Source: Selenomonas sp. (GTDB lineage: Bacteria > Bacillota > Negativicutes > Selenomonadales > Selenomonadaceae). From it: DNA of 64,000 nt. Shown piece after piece: positions 17,825 to 25,661 of this stretch. The stretch covers positions 62,001 through 126,000 of the forward strand of contig JALEZZ010000008.1 of the NCBI GenBank assembly GCA_022773585.1, in the 5' to 3' direction. The notes beneath the pieces are model-generated. The model had not been told where the DNA came from. It made no database searches and worked only from the letters and a program-made list of their open reading frames with translations. The first letter of the stretch is position 1. Every line of letters starts with the position of its first letter. A program made the translations under genes and the position numbers.

Positions 17825-18437
17825 TCAATCGTCCGGAAGTCCAAATGTCACAGCAAGCTCTGCAAAGCCTTTCGGCGGCTTATCTACGACAGAAAGCAAG
17901 TTCCAAGCCCATACCCCGATCATCTTCCCGCTCGGAAAACAGTCGGGGTAATCTCCAGTATTATCCAGTGCCGTCAGTAATGGCAGCGGATGAAGGATGC
18001 GACTCCCGTTATTTTGATGTGCGACGAATATATGCATCGCAATTCACGAATTCTTCCGACTCGAGATTCACGAGAAACTTGCCATCAAGCGACAAAGCAT
18101 TTTCCACAGACAGAAGTTCCGGCTCCGAATCCCCCCAAACTTCTACGTGAGACGGCACGCGAACACCTTTATCGATGACGTGAGCACTCGTGTTGAGAAG
18201 CATCCCGCCCTTTGGTAAGTCTTGCGCATAGTCGCCGACCCATGCTACACGATGCGGCTTCATGCTAAGCAGATGAAAGATGTCTCGGGGAGCGCACGAA
18301 CTTATCCAGGAGTGTTCAAGAAGCTTTCCTCCATCAAATCTCTCCCTTCCGCTTTCATCAACATATTTTGATGCATCATATACATGGTCCCCCATGCCAT
18401 CCTTTTCACCGACCACAATACGATAATACTGTCCCAT
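17825..18437 (-). pseudogene. Frameshifted gene of unknown function (MGQYY family)
   Basis: The first part reads in frame from ATG 18437 (AGGGGGG upstream) for 142 codons to a stop at 18009: MGQYYRIVVGEKDG, KLLEHSWISS, HRVAWVGDYAQD. The remaining family sequence continues in another frame down to 17825 with HPLPLLTALDNTGDYPD, VWAWNLLSVVD and GFAELAVTFG. One extra base in the A4 tract at 18012-18015 would explain the shift. The joined product is about 200 residues, resembling a widespread uncharacterised family. It follows the TOPRIM gene by 10 nt and is relatively AT-rich. Mutation or sequence error cannot be separated here. Confidence 0.7.
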
Positions 18438-18447
18438 AATAACCCCC

Positions 18448-19191
18448 CTAATCGTTAATTCTGATATCCCATTCTGACAACTGTAAAGCAAACCGCTTTG
18501 CCTGCACATAACTTGCTTTCAATGCTTCCCAATCTTCAAGTGCGATTGTATCTGCTACTCGTTGATAATTTTGCGTAATCTTACGCACACGCCCATCTTT
18601 TTGCCGCAAAAGTTGTTTGCCTTTGTTCGCTTTTTTATTTCCGGCCATCAGCAGCCAACGGTATACTTCCTTCTCTGTGCTCTCCTCGCCAAGTTCCTGC
18701 CGATACTCCGGATATGCAAAATATCCCACCCATGCTTCCATATTGATGAACGGCAAGCAAAGAACAATACCATATTTGATGAGGTCTACCGATTCCAACC
18801 AGTGGCCGACAAGAATTCGCTGCAGCTTTGTTCCTGCGACTTCCACAGGATCCTTTATCTCAGCACAAGGAAGATCACACTTATCCGTCTCAATATTTGC
18901 TTGTCGATATGTCGAATATGCAACATCGCCATCCAGATGGATAACAAGAAGATCCAATGCTTGACCACAAGCTCTTAACATTTCCAAACGTGTAGGCAGC
19001 TCACGACATATCGCATAAACGCTTCTCCAACCGAATCCTTCCACCTTTCGTCCCGTAGACAATTCGCCTTCTGTTGGAGATAACTGCTGGAAAACAAACT
19101 TGTCCCTTGGGAAATTGCAGATCAATATGCTTTCAATGAGATAAATGTCCGTTTTTCCTTCCGCAATAAGACCCACACGATATTTAGACAT
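18448..19191 (-). CDS. TOPRIM-like (DUF4276/OLD-type) protein paired with an ATPase
   Basis: 247 residues. LIAEGKTDIYLIESIL places a conserved Glu at residue 11 and Asp at 15; LLVIHLDGDV gives the DxD pair at 87 and 89; LPFINMEAWVGYF follows. This is the acidic set of TOPRIM domains as in OLD-family and DUF4276 proteins, which cleave DNA or tRNA when paired with an ATPase. The ATG at 19191 has GGAGG 8 nt upstream and overlaps the ATPase gene by 8 nt, implying translational coupling. A role in phage defence is inference from domain pairing. Confidence 0.6.
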   Translation of the reverse strand: MSKYRVGLIAEGKTDIYLIESILICNFPRDKFVFQQLSPTEGELSTGRKVEGFGWRSVYAICRELPTRLEMLRACGQALDLLVIHLDGDVAYSTYRQANIETDKCDLPCAEIKDPVEVAGTKLQRILVGHWLESVDLIKYGIVLCLPFINMEAWVGYFAYPEYRQELGEESTEKEVYRWLLMAGNKKANKGKQLLRQKDGRVRKITQNYQRVADTIALEDWEALKASYVQAKRFALQLSEWDIRIND

Positions 19192-20365
19192 CTGGCACGC
19201 CTCCAAGATATCCGTCTACCCAAAGCTGGCTCAACGGAATATGATGTGCCTTGGATAACCGAAGAAGTTCCGGTGTCGTCTGAAAGCGTCGAACAACTGT
19301 CAGGCCATCAGAATCCCGATCCACGATAAACAAGCGTATCATATCATCTGAAACATCTAAGCTATCCAGCACAACAGGATTATGCGCAGTGCAAAACAGT
19401 TGTTTCTGCGGAACGTATTCATGAAGCCACTGTTGAAGAAGATGAACCATTTTTTTCGCCAAACGCGGGTTCAATGCCTGATCCACATTGTCAATTGCAA
19501 ACAATTTAGGTCCTTGAGGGGACATGCAGAGGACAAGTAGGAAAAGCGCATACAGTATGCCTTCACTCGCATCGGCCCCCGTTAAGCGATTATATCGTTG
19601 ATTCATGAAGCGATCTGTAAATGTAATCATCCGTTTTGTACGCGGCAGAGAAGCAGATAAGATTTGTGCGCTTTGTGTCGTAGTTGCTACAGAACCTACC
19701 CATGAAAACAATGCTTCCACTTCTTCTAATGCAGATGCAACTTGTTCGTCTTTTTCCAGCATGGATAAAATCTGTTGCAGTCCATCCGAAAGGCCTCCAC
19801 CAGATAATCCTACGGGAACTCGTGCCTGCAAATCCGGCACAAGGCCACGCAAGGCCGGCGTATTCGGATTGTAAAGCGCATAATCGCGCAAATCGGATAA
19901 GAAATAAGTTGCCCTCGATTCCTGTGGCAACTGCGAAAGAGCCAATGGCATTCCGCCCATTTCCGGATTAGGGTTATTTTTCACGCCTCGAACATAAACT
20001 GTTCGCTCACCATCTTCCATGCGCTCTGTTTTAAAATGCCATTTAGGACGGGGCTTATCAAGAGGATTCAACAAAGAGACACTGTACCTGCAGCCGCTAC
20101 CTTGCGCTTCAAAATAAATATTTGAAGACATTGCATGATGCTTGTTTGATGTTTTGTAAAGTCTCGGCACCCCCGGCCGAATACCGCGGCGCAAAAGAGA
20201 TTCGTCATCAACAACGCCAAATACGGCAGCAGAAATAACGCCAATCGCTTCCAGAAGATTCGTCTTTCCTGCGCCATTCGCTCCGACAAAAATATTCAAC
20301 CTACCAAAATCAAAAGACGCTTCCCGAAAGGATTTGAAATTTGATATCTTCAACGATTCTAGCAT
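19184..20365 (-). CDS. AAA_21/RecF-like ATPase
   Basis: 393 residues. The opening LKISNFKSFREASFDFG and Walker A GANGAGKT (28-35) are typical of SMC/RecF/OLD-like ABC ATPases. The Walker B strand is LFAIDNVDQALNPRL, with Asn293 where most members carry the catalytic Glu. The H-loop is CTAHNPVVLD (His328). It is followed by a TOPRIM-like protein with 8-nt overlap. Its start lies directly after the stop of a GT9 gene with AGGGGGG as ribosome site, so it is co-transcribed with LPS genes. No enzymatic LPS role is expected. Confidence 0.7.
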   Translation of the reverse strand: MLESLKISNFKSFREASFDFGRLNIFVGANGAGKTNLLEAIGVISAAVFGVVDDESLLRRGIRPGVPRLYKTSNKHHAMSSNIYFEAQGSGCRYSVSLLNPLDKPRPKWHFKTERMEDGERTVYVRGVKNNPNPEMGGMPLALSQLPQESRATYFLSDLRDYALYNPNTPALRGLVPDLQARVPVGLSGGGLSDGLQQILSMLEKDEQVASALEEVEALFSWVGSVATTTQSAQILSASLPRTKRMITFTDRFMNQRYNRLTGADASEGILYALFLLVLCMSPQGPKLFAIDNVDQALNPRLAKKMVHLLQQWLHEYVPQKQLFCTAHNPVVLDSLDVSDDMIRLFIVDRDSDGLTVVRRFQTTPELLRLSKAHHIPLSQLWVDGYLGGVPDV

Positions 20366-21430
20366 TTATAGTTCCCCCCTCCGCAACATATTCTCAGCCG
20401 CCTCCGCTACCATCTCCGGCGTCACATGCCAGAGGCAGTCCGGCTGGGGATTGCTCGGACATTCATCCGCACGGCATTTGCAAGGACAGCAAGGCTCCTC
20501 TGAGGTGAACACGACAGCATTTTCATTGATGGGATGCCAGCGCTTCGGGCTCGTGCAGCCGTACATCGTGACCATCGGGACACCCGTCGTCGCGGCGATG
20601 TGCGTTGCGCCCGTATCGACCGTCACGAGGAGGTCAGATTTCCCGAGCAGCGCCGCAAGACTCACGAGGCTCGTATCGCCGCAGAAATTCATGACGGGAT
20701 GATGCATCGCCGCGATGACTTCGTCCGCATACGGACGGTCGCCTGGTGCGCCGACGATGAAAAATGCTGCATCGTATTTCGCAGCGAGACGGTCGACGAC
20801 CTCGACAAAATATTCCTTTGGCCATGTCTTGAGTGGGAACGTGCCCTTGACGCAGAGAGCGATGCGCTTTTGCGCGTCTGGCAGCTGCGCGAGCAATGCG
20901 TCGGCCTCATCATCGGCTTCCGGGGTGATGCGCGCGAAAACGGGCTTTTCATGTCCGTCCAGCCCCGCAAGCCCGCGCACGATGGCCTGATATGTCTCGG
21001 CCTGCAAGTTCGTCTCAAGGTCATGCGTAATATGGATTGTATCCGTGTAGAGCCATGTCACGCGGCTCGGCTTGTCGTCAAAAACGCGGTCAGGCCCGAC
21101 GCGCACGGGGATGCCCGCGAGCCACGCGAGCAATGCCGGGCGGAGCTTGCGGTCGAACGAGATGCTGAGGTCGAAATGACGCCGACAGATCTCCTGCACC
21201 ATCTTGAGCATCTTGCCGAAAGAATTTTCCTTGGCCTTGTAGTCGAAAAGAATGACATTGTCGATAACGGGATTGTTCTCGACGGCCTGCCGCACGACGG
21301 GTCGCACGAGCATCGTGATGCGCGCACCCGGATATGCCTTTCGGAGTAACGCAATCGCGCTTGTCGTCAGCACGACATCGCCGAGATTCACGAGCGCATT
21401 GACGAGGATGTTCTGATACGTCTGTTTCAT
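20366..21430 (-). CDS. GT9-family (ADP-heptose:LPS heptosyltransferase-like) glycosyltransferase
   Basis: 354 residues. LVNALVNLGDVVLTTSAIALLRKAYPGA and LGKSDLLVTVDTGATHIAATTGVPMVTMYGCTSPKRWHP are the GT9 hallmarks; KGTFPLKTWPKEYF is the donor phosphate region. A Cys-rich tail (CCPCKCRADECPSNPQPDC) resembles that of the other GT9 proteins here. Probable LPS core heptosyl transfer. The start overlaps the DUF535 gene by 4 nt (ATGA). Confidence 0.85.
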   Translation of the reverse strand: MKQTYQNILVNALVNLGDVVLTTSAIALLRKAYPGARITMLVRPVVRQAVENNPVIDNVILFDYKAKENSFGKMLKMVQEICRRHFDLSISFDRKLRPALLAWLAGIPVRVGPDRVFDDKPSRVTWLYTDTIHITHDLETNLQAETYQAIVRGLAGLDGHEKPVFARITPEADDEADALLAQLPDAQKRIALCVKGTFPLKTWPKEYFVEVVDRLAAKYDAAFFIVGAPGDRPYADEVIAAMHHPVMNFCGDTSLVSLAALLGKSDLLVTVDTGATHIAATTGVPMVTMYGCTSPKRWHPINENAVVFTSEEPCCPCKCRADECPSNPQPDCLWHVTPEMVAEAAENMLRRGEL

Positions 21431-22359
21431 CGGCCTTCTCCCGTGCTTTCTTCTGGCTGGCGCAAGATTTTTGCCATGCTCGCCGCAATCTGCGCATCGA
21501 CATCATCGAGGAAAGCGAAGCGCCTGCGGTAGACGGCGCGCTTGCGCGTCGGGACTTCCTCCATCGTCTTGCGCGGCTCGACAAGCGGCAGCTCGTCAAA
21601 GCGCGGGTCGTCCGTCTTGTGGCCACCCGCCTCTTCCCAGAACGCGCCGAAGTCCGTCTTGAGCTTGCGATCACGGCGCACATGGTTCTGTGCGTAGTAG
21701 CCCGCATTCGTGACGGCATAGATGTGCTTCATGCCGAGGCTCCGCGCAACGGCCTGCGTCATGTAGAGGATAAGGTTCTTCGTGCGATAGCGGTGCGATC
21801 GCTTCGTGATGTCCTTGACGATATCTTTTGCACCCTCCATGTTCGGCCCTTGCATCGCGCCGATGACGAGGCAGTCTTCTCCTGCCCTGCGGTCGAGCCA
21901 GCACATGATCTGATACAATTCTTCATCGCCGAGCATCATCATGACGGATAGCAACCCTTCTTTGCGCTGACCTGGCTCAAAGTTCAGCATAGCATACCAA
22001 TCAACATCTTCCGCCCCAGCATCCCAGATCTTGTAGCGCGCATCAAACGATCCAAACCGCACAACATTTTCCGGCGTCATATTCGCCTGGAGAAGCTCGA
22101 AATGATGCTGAATAAGCGCCTTCCGCTCACCGAATGTCGAACCGGCATAAAAAAACGCACGCGTGACCTGCTCCATGGGAAACGGCTGGTGCGCGAGAAT
22201 CTCGCGCCGCACCGCATCTTCCTGAAACCACAGATATAGCGATTCCATCTGTGACGCATGAAAGAGCGAGCGGCCAAGAAAGACAACAAGACGGTGCACT
22301 TCCCGCCAATTTTCAGTTTTATAAATGCGCTTTCCGAGGCGCCAGAGATCAACAATCAT
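21427..22359 (-). CDS. VirK/YbjX-family (DUF535) protein
   Basis: 310 residues with the DUF535 pattern: FFYAGSTFGERKALIQHHFELL, the central LSVMMMLGDEELYQIMCWLDR and VIGAMQGPNMEGAKDIVKDITK, and the C-terminal MKHIYAVTNAGYYAQNH with RKLKTDFGAFWEEAGG. Members in enterobacteria (VirK, YbjX) affect outer membrane and virulence traits, but their activity is unknown. Start overlaps the GT2 stop by 4 nt. Its place among LPS genes agrees with an envelope role. Confidence 0.8.
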   Translation of the reverse strand: MIVDLWRLGKRIYKTENWREVHRLVVFLGRSLFHASQMESLYLWFQEDAVRREILAHQPFPMEQVTRAFFYAGSTFGERKALIQHHFELLQANMTPENVVRFGSFDARYKIWDAGAEDVDWYAMLNFEPGQRKEGLLSVMMMLGDEELYQIMCWLDRRAGEDCLVIGAMQGPNMEGAKDIVKDITKRSHRYRTKNLILYMTQAVARSLGMKHIYAVTNAGYYAQNHVRRDRKLKTDFGAFWEEAGGHKTDDPRFDELPLVEPRKTMEEVPTRKRAVYRRRFAFLDDVDAQIAASMAKILRQPEESTGEGR

Positions 22360-23132
22360 GCTTCATCCCCCACATGCCGGTTCGTCTTGTCGAGATAATA
22401 GAGCTTCACGTACTTTGCCATCGTGTAGAAATAATGGAAGCAGGCGAGCACGAAGCCGATGCGGCCGTCGCGCCAGCCGCCGCGCAGGACGTACATGCGA
22501 AAAGACGCCCAAAATGGATGCAGGATGAAATCCGCGAAGTGCGCGTGCTTGCCGCTTTTCTGCATCTTTTCCGCCGCAAGCGTCGTGTAGAAGTTCAGCT
22601 TGCTGAAGTAATGATCCCACCCACGATAGGGATAATGAATCATATAGGCATCTTCGGGAAAACGGACTTCCTCATAGTCATGATGAAACGCCGGATGCAC
22701 GAAGCCTGTCACATACGTGCCCTTCGCAGGCAGGAGCCGCACGACGTAGTCGGGGAACCATCCGCCGTGGCGCAACGGCTGCTCCCAGAAATAGTTGAGC
22801 CGCGCGTTCTGGTACGCATAGCGGCGGTCATCCTTTGCGACGATTTCGCGCACGAGTCCCGCCAGCCGCTTCGTCGCACGCTCATCAGCATCGATGAAGA
22901 AAATCCACGGGCACCGCGCCTGCTGGATGGCGAACGTTTGCTGGCCGCCCCAGTTGCCATCGAGCGCATGCTGGACGACGCGCGCACCGAGGCGCTCGGC
23001 GATTTCGGCCGTCTTGTCCGTGCTGAAATCGTCGATGACGACGACCTCGTCGGCAAAGCTGACGCTCTTGATGCAGTCCTCGATATTCTGTTCTTCATTC
23101 TTCGCCAGGATCAGCGCCGATACCGATGACAT
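22356..23132 (-). CDS. GT2-family glycosyltransferase (WaaE/KdtX-like)
   Basis: 258 residues, GT-A fold. ALILAKNEEQNIEDCIKSV and VVVIDDFSTDKTAEIAERLGA form the nucleotide site; FFIDADERATKRL is the DxD-type metal site; RHGGWFPDYVVRLLPA and VHPAFHHD follow as in WaaE LPS core beta-1,4-glucosyltransferases. C-terminal hydrophobic segments could attach it to the membrane. GGGAG precedes the ATG. It lies 27 nt after the first glycosyltransferase of the operon. Confidence 0.85.
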   Translation of the reverse strand: MSSVSALILAKNEEQNIEDCIKSVSFADEVVVIDDFSTDKTAEIAERLGARVVQHALDGNWGGQQTFAIQQARCPWIFFIDADERATKRLAGLVREIVAKDDRRYAYQNARLNYFWEQPLRHGGWFPDYVVRLLPAKGTYVTGFVHPAFHHDYEEVRFPEDAYMIHYPYRGWDHYFSKLNFYTTLAAEKMQKSGKHAHFADFILHPFWASFRMYVLRGGWRDGRIGFVLACFHYFYTMAKYVKLYYLDKTNRHVGDEA

Positions 23133-23159
23133 GGGATGCTCCCTTCAACTTTGACTTTT

Positions 23160-24314
23160 TCAATGTTCTTTCAAAATGGCGGCGATGCGCTCCGCAAACG
23201 CCGAGGGCGCATACATCGCGGCGGCTTTTGAAAGTTCCGATTCGTATGTCGCCCGCTGCTCGTCGTAGTGGTTGGTGAACGCTTCGAGCGTGCTTTTGAG
23301 CGCCGCAAGGTTGCCGCTCGGGAAGGTTTCGCCGATATGATACGCCGCAAAGACCTCGGGATTCATATCATCACTCGTGACGACGGGCCGCTCGAAACCG
23401 ATGGCCGTGAACAGCATGCCGCCCCAATGATAGCGATAGCGCGGCGCACTGTAAGGCAGCAGCAGCGCATCGACGCCGAGGATGGCCCGCTGCCACTCCG
23501 CACCGATCAGCCCCTTGTGCAGGAAGCGGATGCCCTTGCGCCCGCTGTGCTTCCGGATGATGCGCTCGAAATCGTCCGCATCCTCGGGATGCATCGTCGC
23601 GCCCTGCACGAAGAGCTCGACAGGACGCGTATACGTGCCCGAGAAATAGACATCGAGAAAATCTTCGAGATGCTTTTCGCGGCGATACTGGCCGAAAAAG
23701 CCGATGCGGAGCGGCGCATCGGGCTCGCGCGACGCAAGTGCCGCCCGTTCTCTCTCCGGCACATCGCGCGGCACGAACGTCGGCGGATAGATGCAGCGGA
23801 TGTTCTTGCGCCGTTCGTCAAAAATCGTATCACCGAACGTCAACACGGTCGGACGGATGTTCGGTGAGCCCGCCAGCGCATCCGCCGCCCGCAGGAACTT
23901 CGGTGCCTCGCCGGGATTGATGCCGTGCAGGATGAAGACGATTGGCACGGGCGAATGACGCAGCGGGCTCTTTTTGAGCGCCCGCAGATAACGGTACGTC
24001 GAAGTCGGCACGATGATGGCATCGAAATCGCCCTGCTTTGCATGGCGGAAGAGCGCACGATACCACGCCTGCCGATGCAGCTCGCGCCGCACCGTCGCGA
24101 TGAGCCGCGAGACGCCGCGCACGTTCGTATACGTGACGGCCGCCTTCGGCAGCCGCACGACGGGTTTCCCATAGTCCATCGCAAAGACGAAATTCTCCGG
24201 CACGTAGAACACGACCTCGTGCCCGAGCGCCGTGAGCTCTTCCGCGAGGATGCGGTCGAAATCGACCTCATGCCCGCCCGGCGTCATGATGTTCTCAAAA
24301 ATCGCGATGCGCAT
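23160..24314 (-). CDS. GT-B (GT4-like) glycosyltransferase, first gene of LPS operon
   Basis: 384 residues. N-terminal IFENIMTPGGHEVDFDRILAEE is a typical acceptor-domain start; RIGFFGQYRREKHLEDFLDVYF opens the donor domain, and VDALLLPYSAPRYRYHWGGML plus FERPVVTSDDMNPEVFAAY replace the standard EX7E region, so the specific GT family is not certain. Only one promoter is visible, at 24348-24376, and all genes down to 6531 run the same way with mostly short gaps or overlaps. Confidence 0.72.
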   Translation of the reverse strand: MRIAIFENIMTPGGHEVDFDRILAEELTALGHEVVFYVPENFVFAMDYGKPVVRLPKAAVTYTNVRGVSRLIATVRRELHRQAWYRALFRHAKQGDFDAIIVPTSTYRYLRALKKSPLRHSPVPIVFILHGINPGEAPKFLRAADALAGSPNIRPTVLTFGDTIFDERRKNIRCIYPPTFVPRDVPERERAALASREPDAPLRIGFFGQYRREKHLEDFLDVYFSGTYTRPVELFVQGATMHPEDADDFERIIRKHSGRKGIRFLHKGLIGAEWQRAILGVDALLLPYSAPRYRYHWGGMLFTAIGFERPVVTSDDMNPEVFAAYHIGETFPSGNLAALKSTLEAFTNHYDEQRATYESELSKAAAMYAPSAFAERIAAILKEH

Positions 24315-24347
24315 GGCTGTCCGCCCTTCTTCATTTCATATGTTGTT

Positions 24348-24376
24348 ATTCTACCCCATTCTCCGCCGCGCGGCAA
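24348..24376 (-). promoter_or_regulatory. Promoter of the LPS/polysaccharide operon
   Basis: TTGCCG (24371-24376), 17 nt, TAGAAT (24348-24353) on the minus strand, about 35 nt upstream of the first glycosyltransferase start. Confidence 0.6.
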
Positions 24377-24397
24377 CAAATTTCCAGAGTTCCAAAG

Positions 24398-25651
24398 TCA
24401 GGACAGCAGGAATGCCTCGAAGACCCAGTTGCCGTATTTCATGCCCTGCGCGGTCAGATGGACATGCGTCTCGGTCTCTTCAAGCAGGCCTTTCTTTTTC
24501 ATGCGCTTGATGGCGTCGGCGTAGACGGTGAAAAGCGGCGTGCCGAAGCGGCGCTCGAACGCTGCCTTGTCGATGCCGATGGCCGTGCGCAAAGCGAGGA
24601 ACGCGAATTCCTCCATCTGGATCGCGCGCGTTGCAGGCTCTTCCTGCGTGCGCGGAAGTGCGCCGTGCTCAATGACATCGATATAGGCCGCGATGTCCTT
24701 CGTATTTTCATAGCGGATGCCGCCGAGATAGCTGTGCGCCGCTGCGCCGAGGCCGAGGTAGGGCTTGTCCTGCCAATAGCCGAGGTTGTGACGGCTCTCG
24801 TAGCCGGGCTTTGCGAAGTTCGAAATCTCGTAACGCTCGTAGCCATGCGCGGGGAGCGCCGTCGTCATGAGGTCGTACATGGCCTCCGTTGTCGCGTCAT
24901 CAGGGAGATCGAGCTTGCCCATTTCGTGCTGTTTCCAGAACGCTGTGCCCTCTTCAAGCTGGAGGCCGTAGATGCTGATATGGTCGGGGGCGAGCGCCAG
25001 AGCTTCGTCGATGTCGGACTGGAGCATCTCTAGCGTCTCGCCCGGCAGGCCGTAGATGAGGTCGAGGCTGAGATTCTGGAAACCGACCGCACGGGCCATG
25101 CGGATGGCAGTGCGCGCATCATCGGCTGTATGGATGCGGCCGATGCGCTTTAACAGGGAATCGTGGAAGGTCTGGACGCCGAAGGAGATTCTGTTGACGC
25201 CGTGATGTTTCATCAGCACGAGTTTTGATTCGTCAACGGTGCCGGGATTGCATTCCACCGTAAATTCTGTCCCTTCGACATTTGTATTTTGAATAACGGC
25301 TGGCCGTACCTCCGACACTCCCCCTGCCGCAAGCGGCCCTCCCCCCTCTATGAGGGGGGCTTCATATACCATTGCCCTTTGCAATAAAAATGTTGTCTCG
25401 ATATTCTCTAACAACATGTCAATCAGCTCGTTCGGCAACACACTCGGCGTGCCGCCGCCGATGTAGATGGTGGCAGGCGGGCCCCATGTTTCGACGTACT
25501 TTGCACCTTCGGTACGGATTTCCCGGATTAGCGCTTTTACATACGCTTCTTCATAGCGCTCTTTCCCTGCATACGATGGGAAGTCGCAGTAAAAGCATTT
25601 CTGCTTGCAAAAAGGGACGTGGATGTACACGCCCCATGCTCTCTCGTTCAT
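24398..25651 (-). CDS. hemW: Heme chaperone HemW with repeat-derived insertion
   Basis: Radical-SAM protein that carries heme for respiratory enzymes; often misannotated as coproporphyrinogen oxidase. VPFCKQKCFYCDF holds the CxxxCxxC iron-sulfur motif, followed by IYIGGGTPSVL, VNRISFGVQTF and a HemN_C domain. Between ENIETTFLLQ and EGTEFTVECNPGT there are about 35 extra residues (YEAPLIEGGGPLAAGG and neighbours) encoded by a copy of the dispersed repeat at 25307-25364, inserted without breaking the frame. The ATG at 25651 gives MNERAWGVYIH; a TTG at 25669 overlapping the lepA stop is an alternative. Ribosome site is weak. Confidence 0.88.
   Translation of the reverse strand: MNERAWGVYIHVPFCKQKCFYCDFPSYAGKERYEEAYVKALIREIRTEGAKYVETWGPPATIYIGGGTPSVLPNELIDMLLENIETTFLLQRAMVYEAPLIEGGGPLAAGGVSEVRPAVIQNTNVEGTEFTVECNPGTVDESKLVLMKHHGVNRISFGVQTFHDSLLKRIGRIHTADDARTAIRMARAVGFQNLSLDLIYGLPGETLEMLQSDIDEALALAPDHISIYGLQLEEGTAFWKQHEMGKLDLPDDATTEAMYDLMTTALPAHGYERYEISNFAKPGYESRHNLGYWQDKPYLGLGAAAHSYLGGIRYENTKDIAAYIDVIEHGALPRTQEEPATRAIQMEEFAFLALRTAIGIDKAAFERRFGTPLFTVYADAIKRMKKKGLLEETETHVHLTAQGMKYGNWVFEAFLLS
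25307..25364 (+). repeat. Dispersed repeat, single arm, inside hemW
   Basis: Reads TACCTCCGACACTCCCCC, a small hairpin around GCCGCAAGCGGC, then CCCCCC-TCTATGA-GGGGGG and CTTCA. It matches arms at 48111-48174 and 50774-50838, and shares the preceding TGGCC with the latter. On the minus strand it has no stop codon in the hemW frame. Confidence 0.85.
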
Positions 25652-25661
25652 ACGCAATAAC

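Noticed and set aside
18448-20365. Naming the ATPase-TOPRIM pair as PARIS or Gabija
   Set aside because: The architecture is similar but family membership cannot be shown without profile searches; Gabija has a fused OLD protein with a helicase, which is absent.
24398-25651. Oxygen-independent coproporphyrinogen III oxidase (HemN)
   Set aside because: The protein starts directly at the radical-SAM domain and carries the short HemW-type layout; HemN has an N-terminal extension needed for its oxidase activity.
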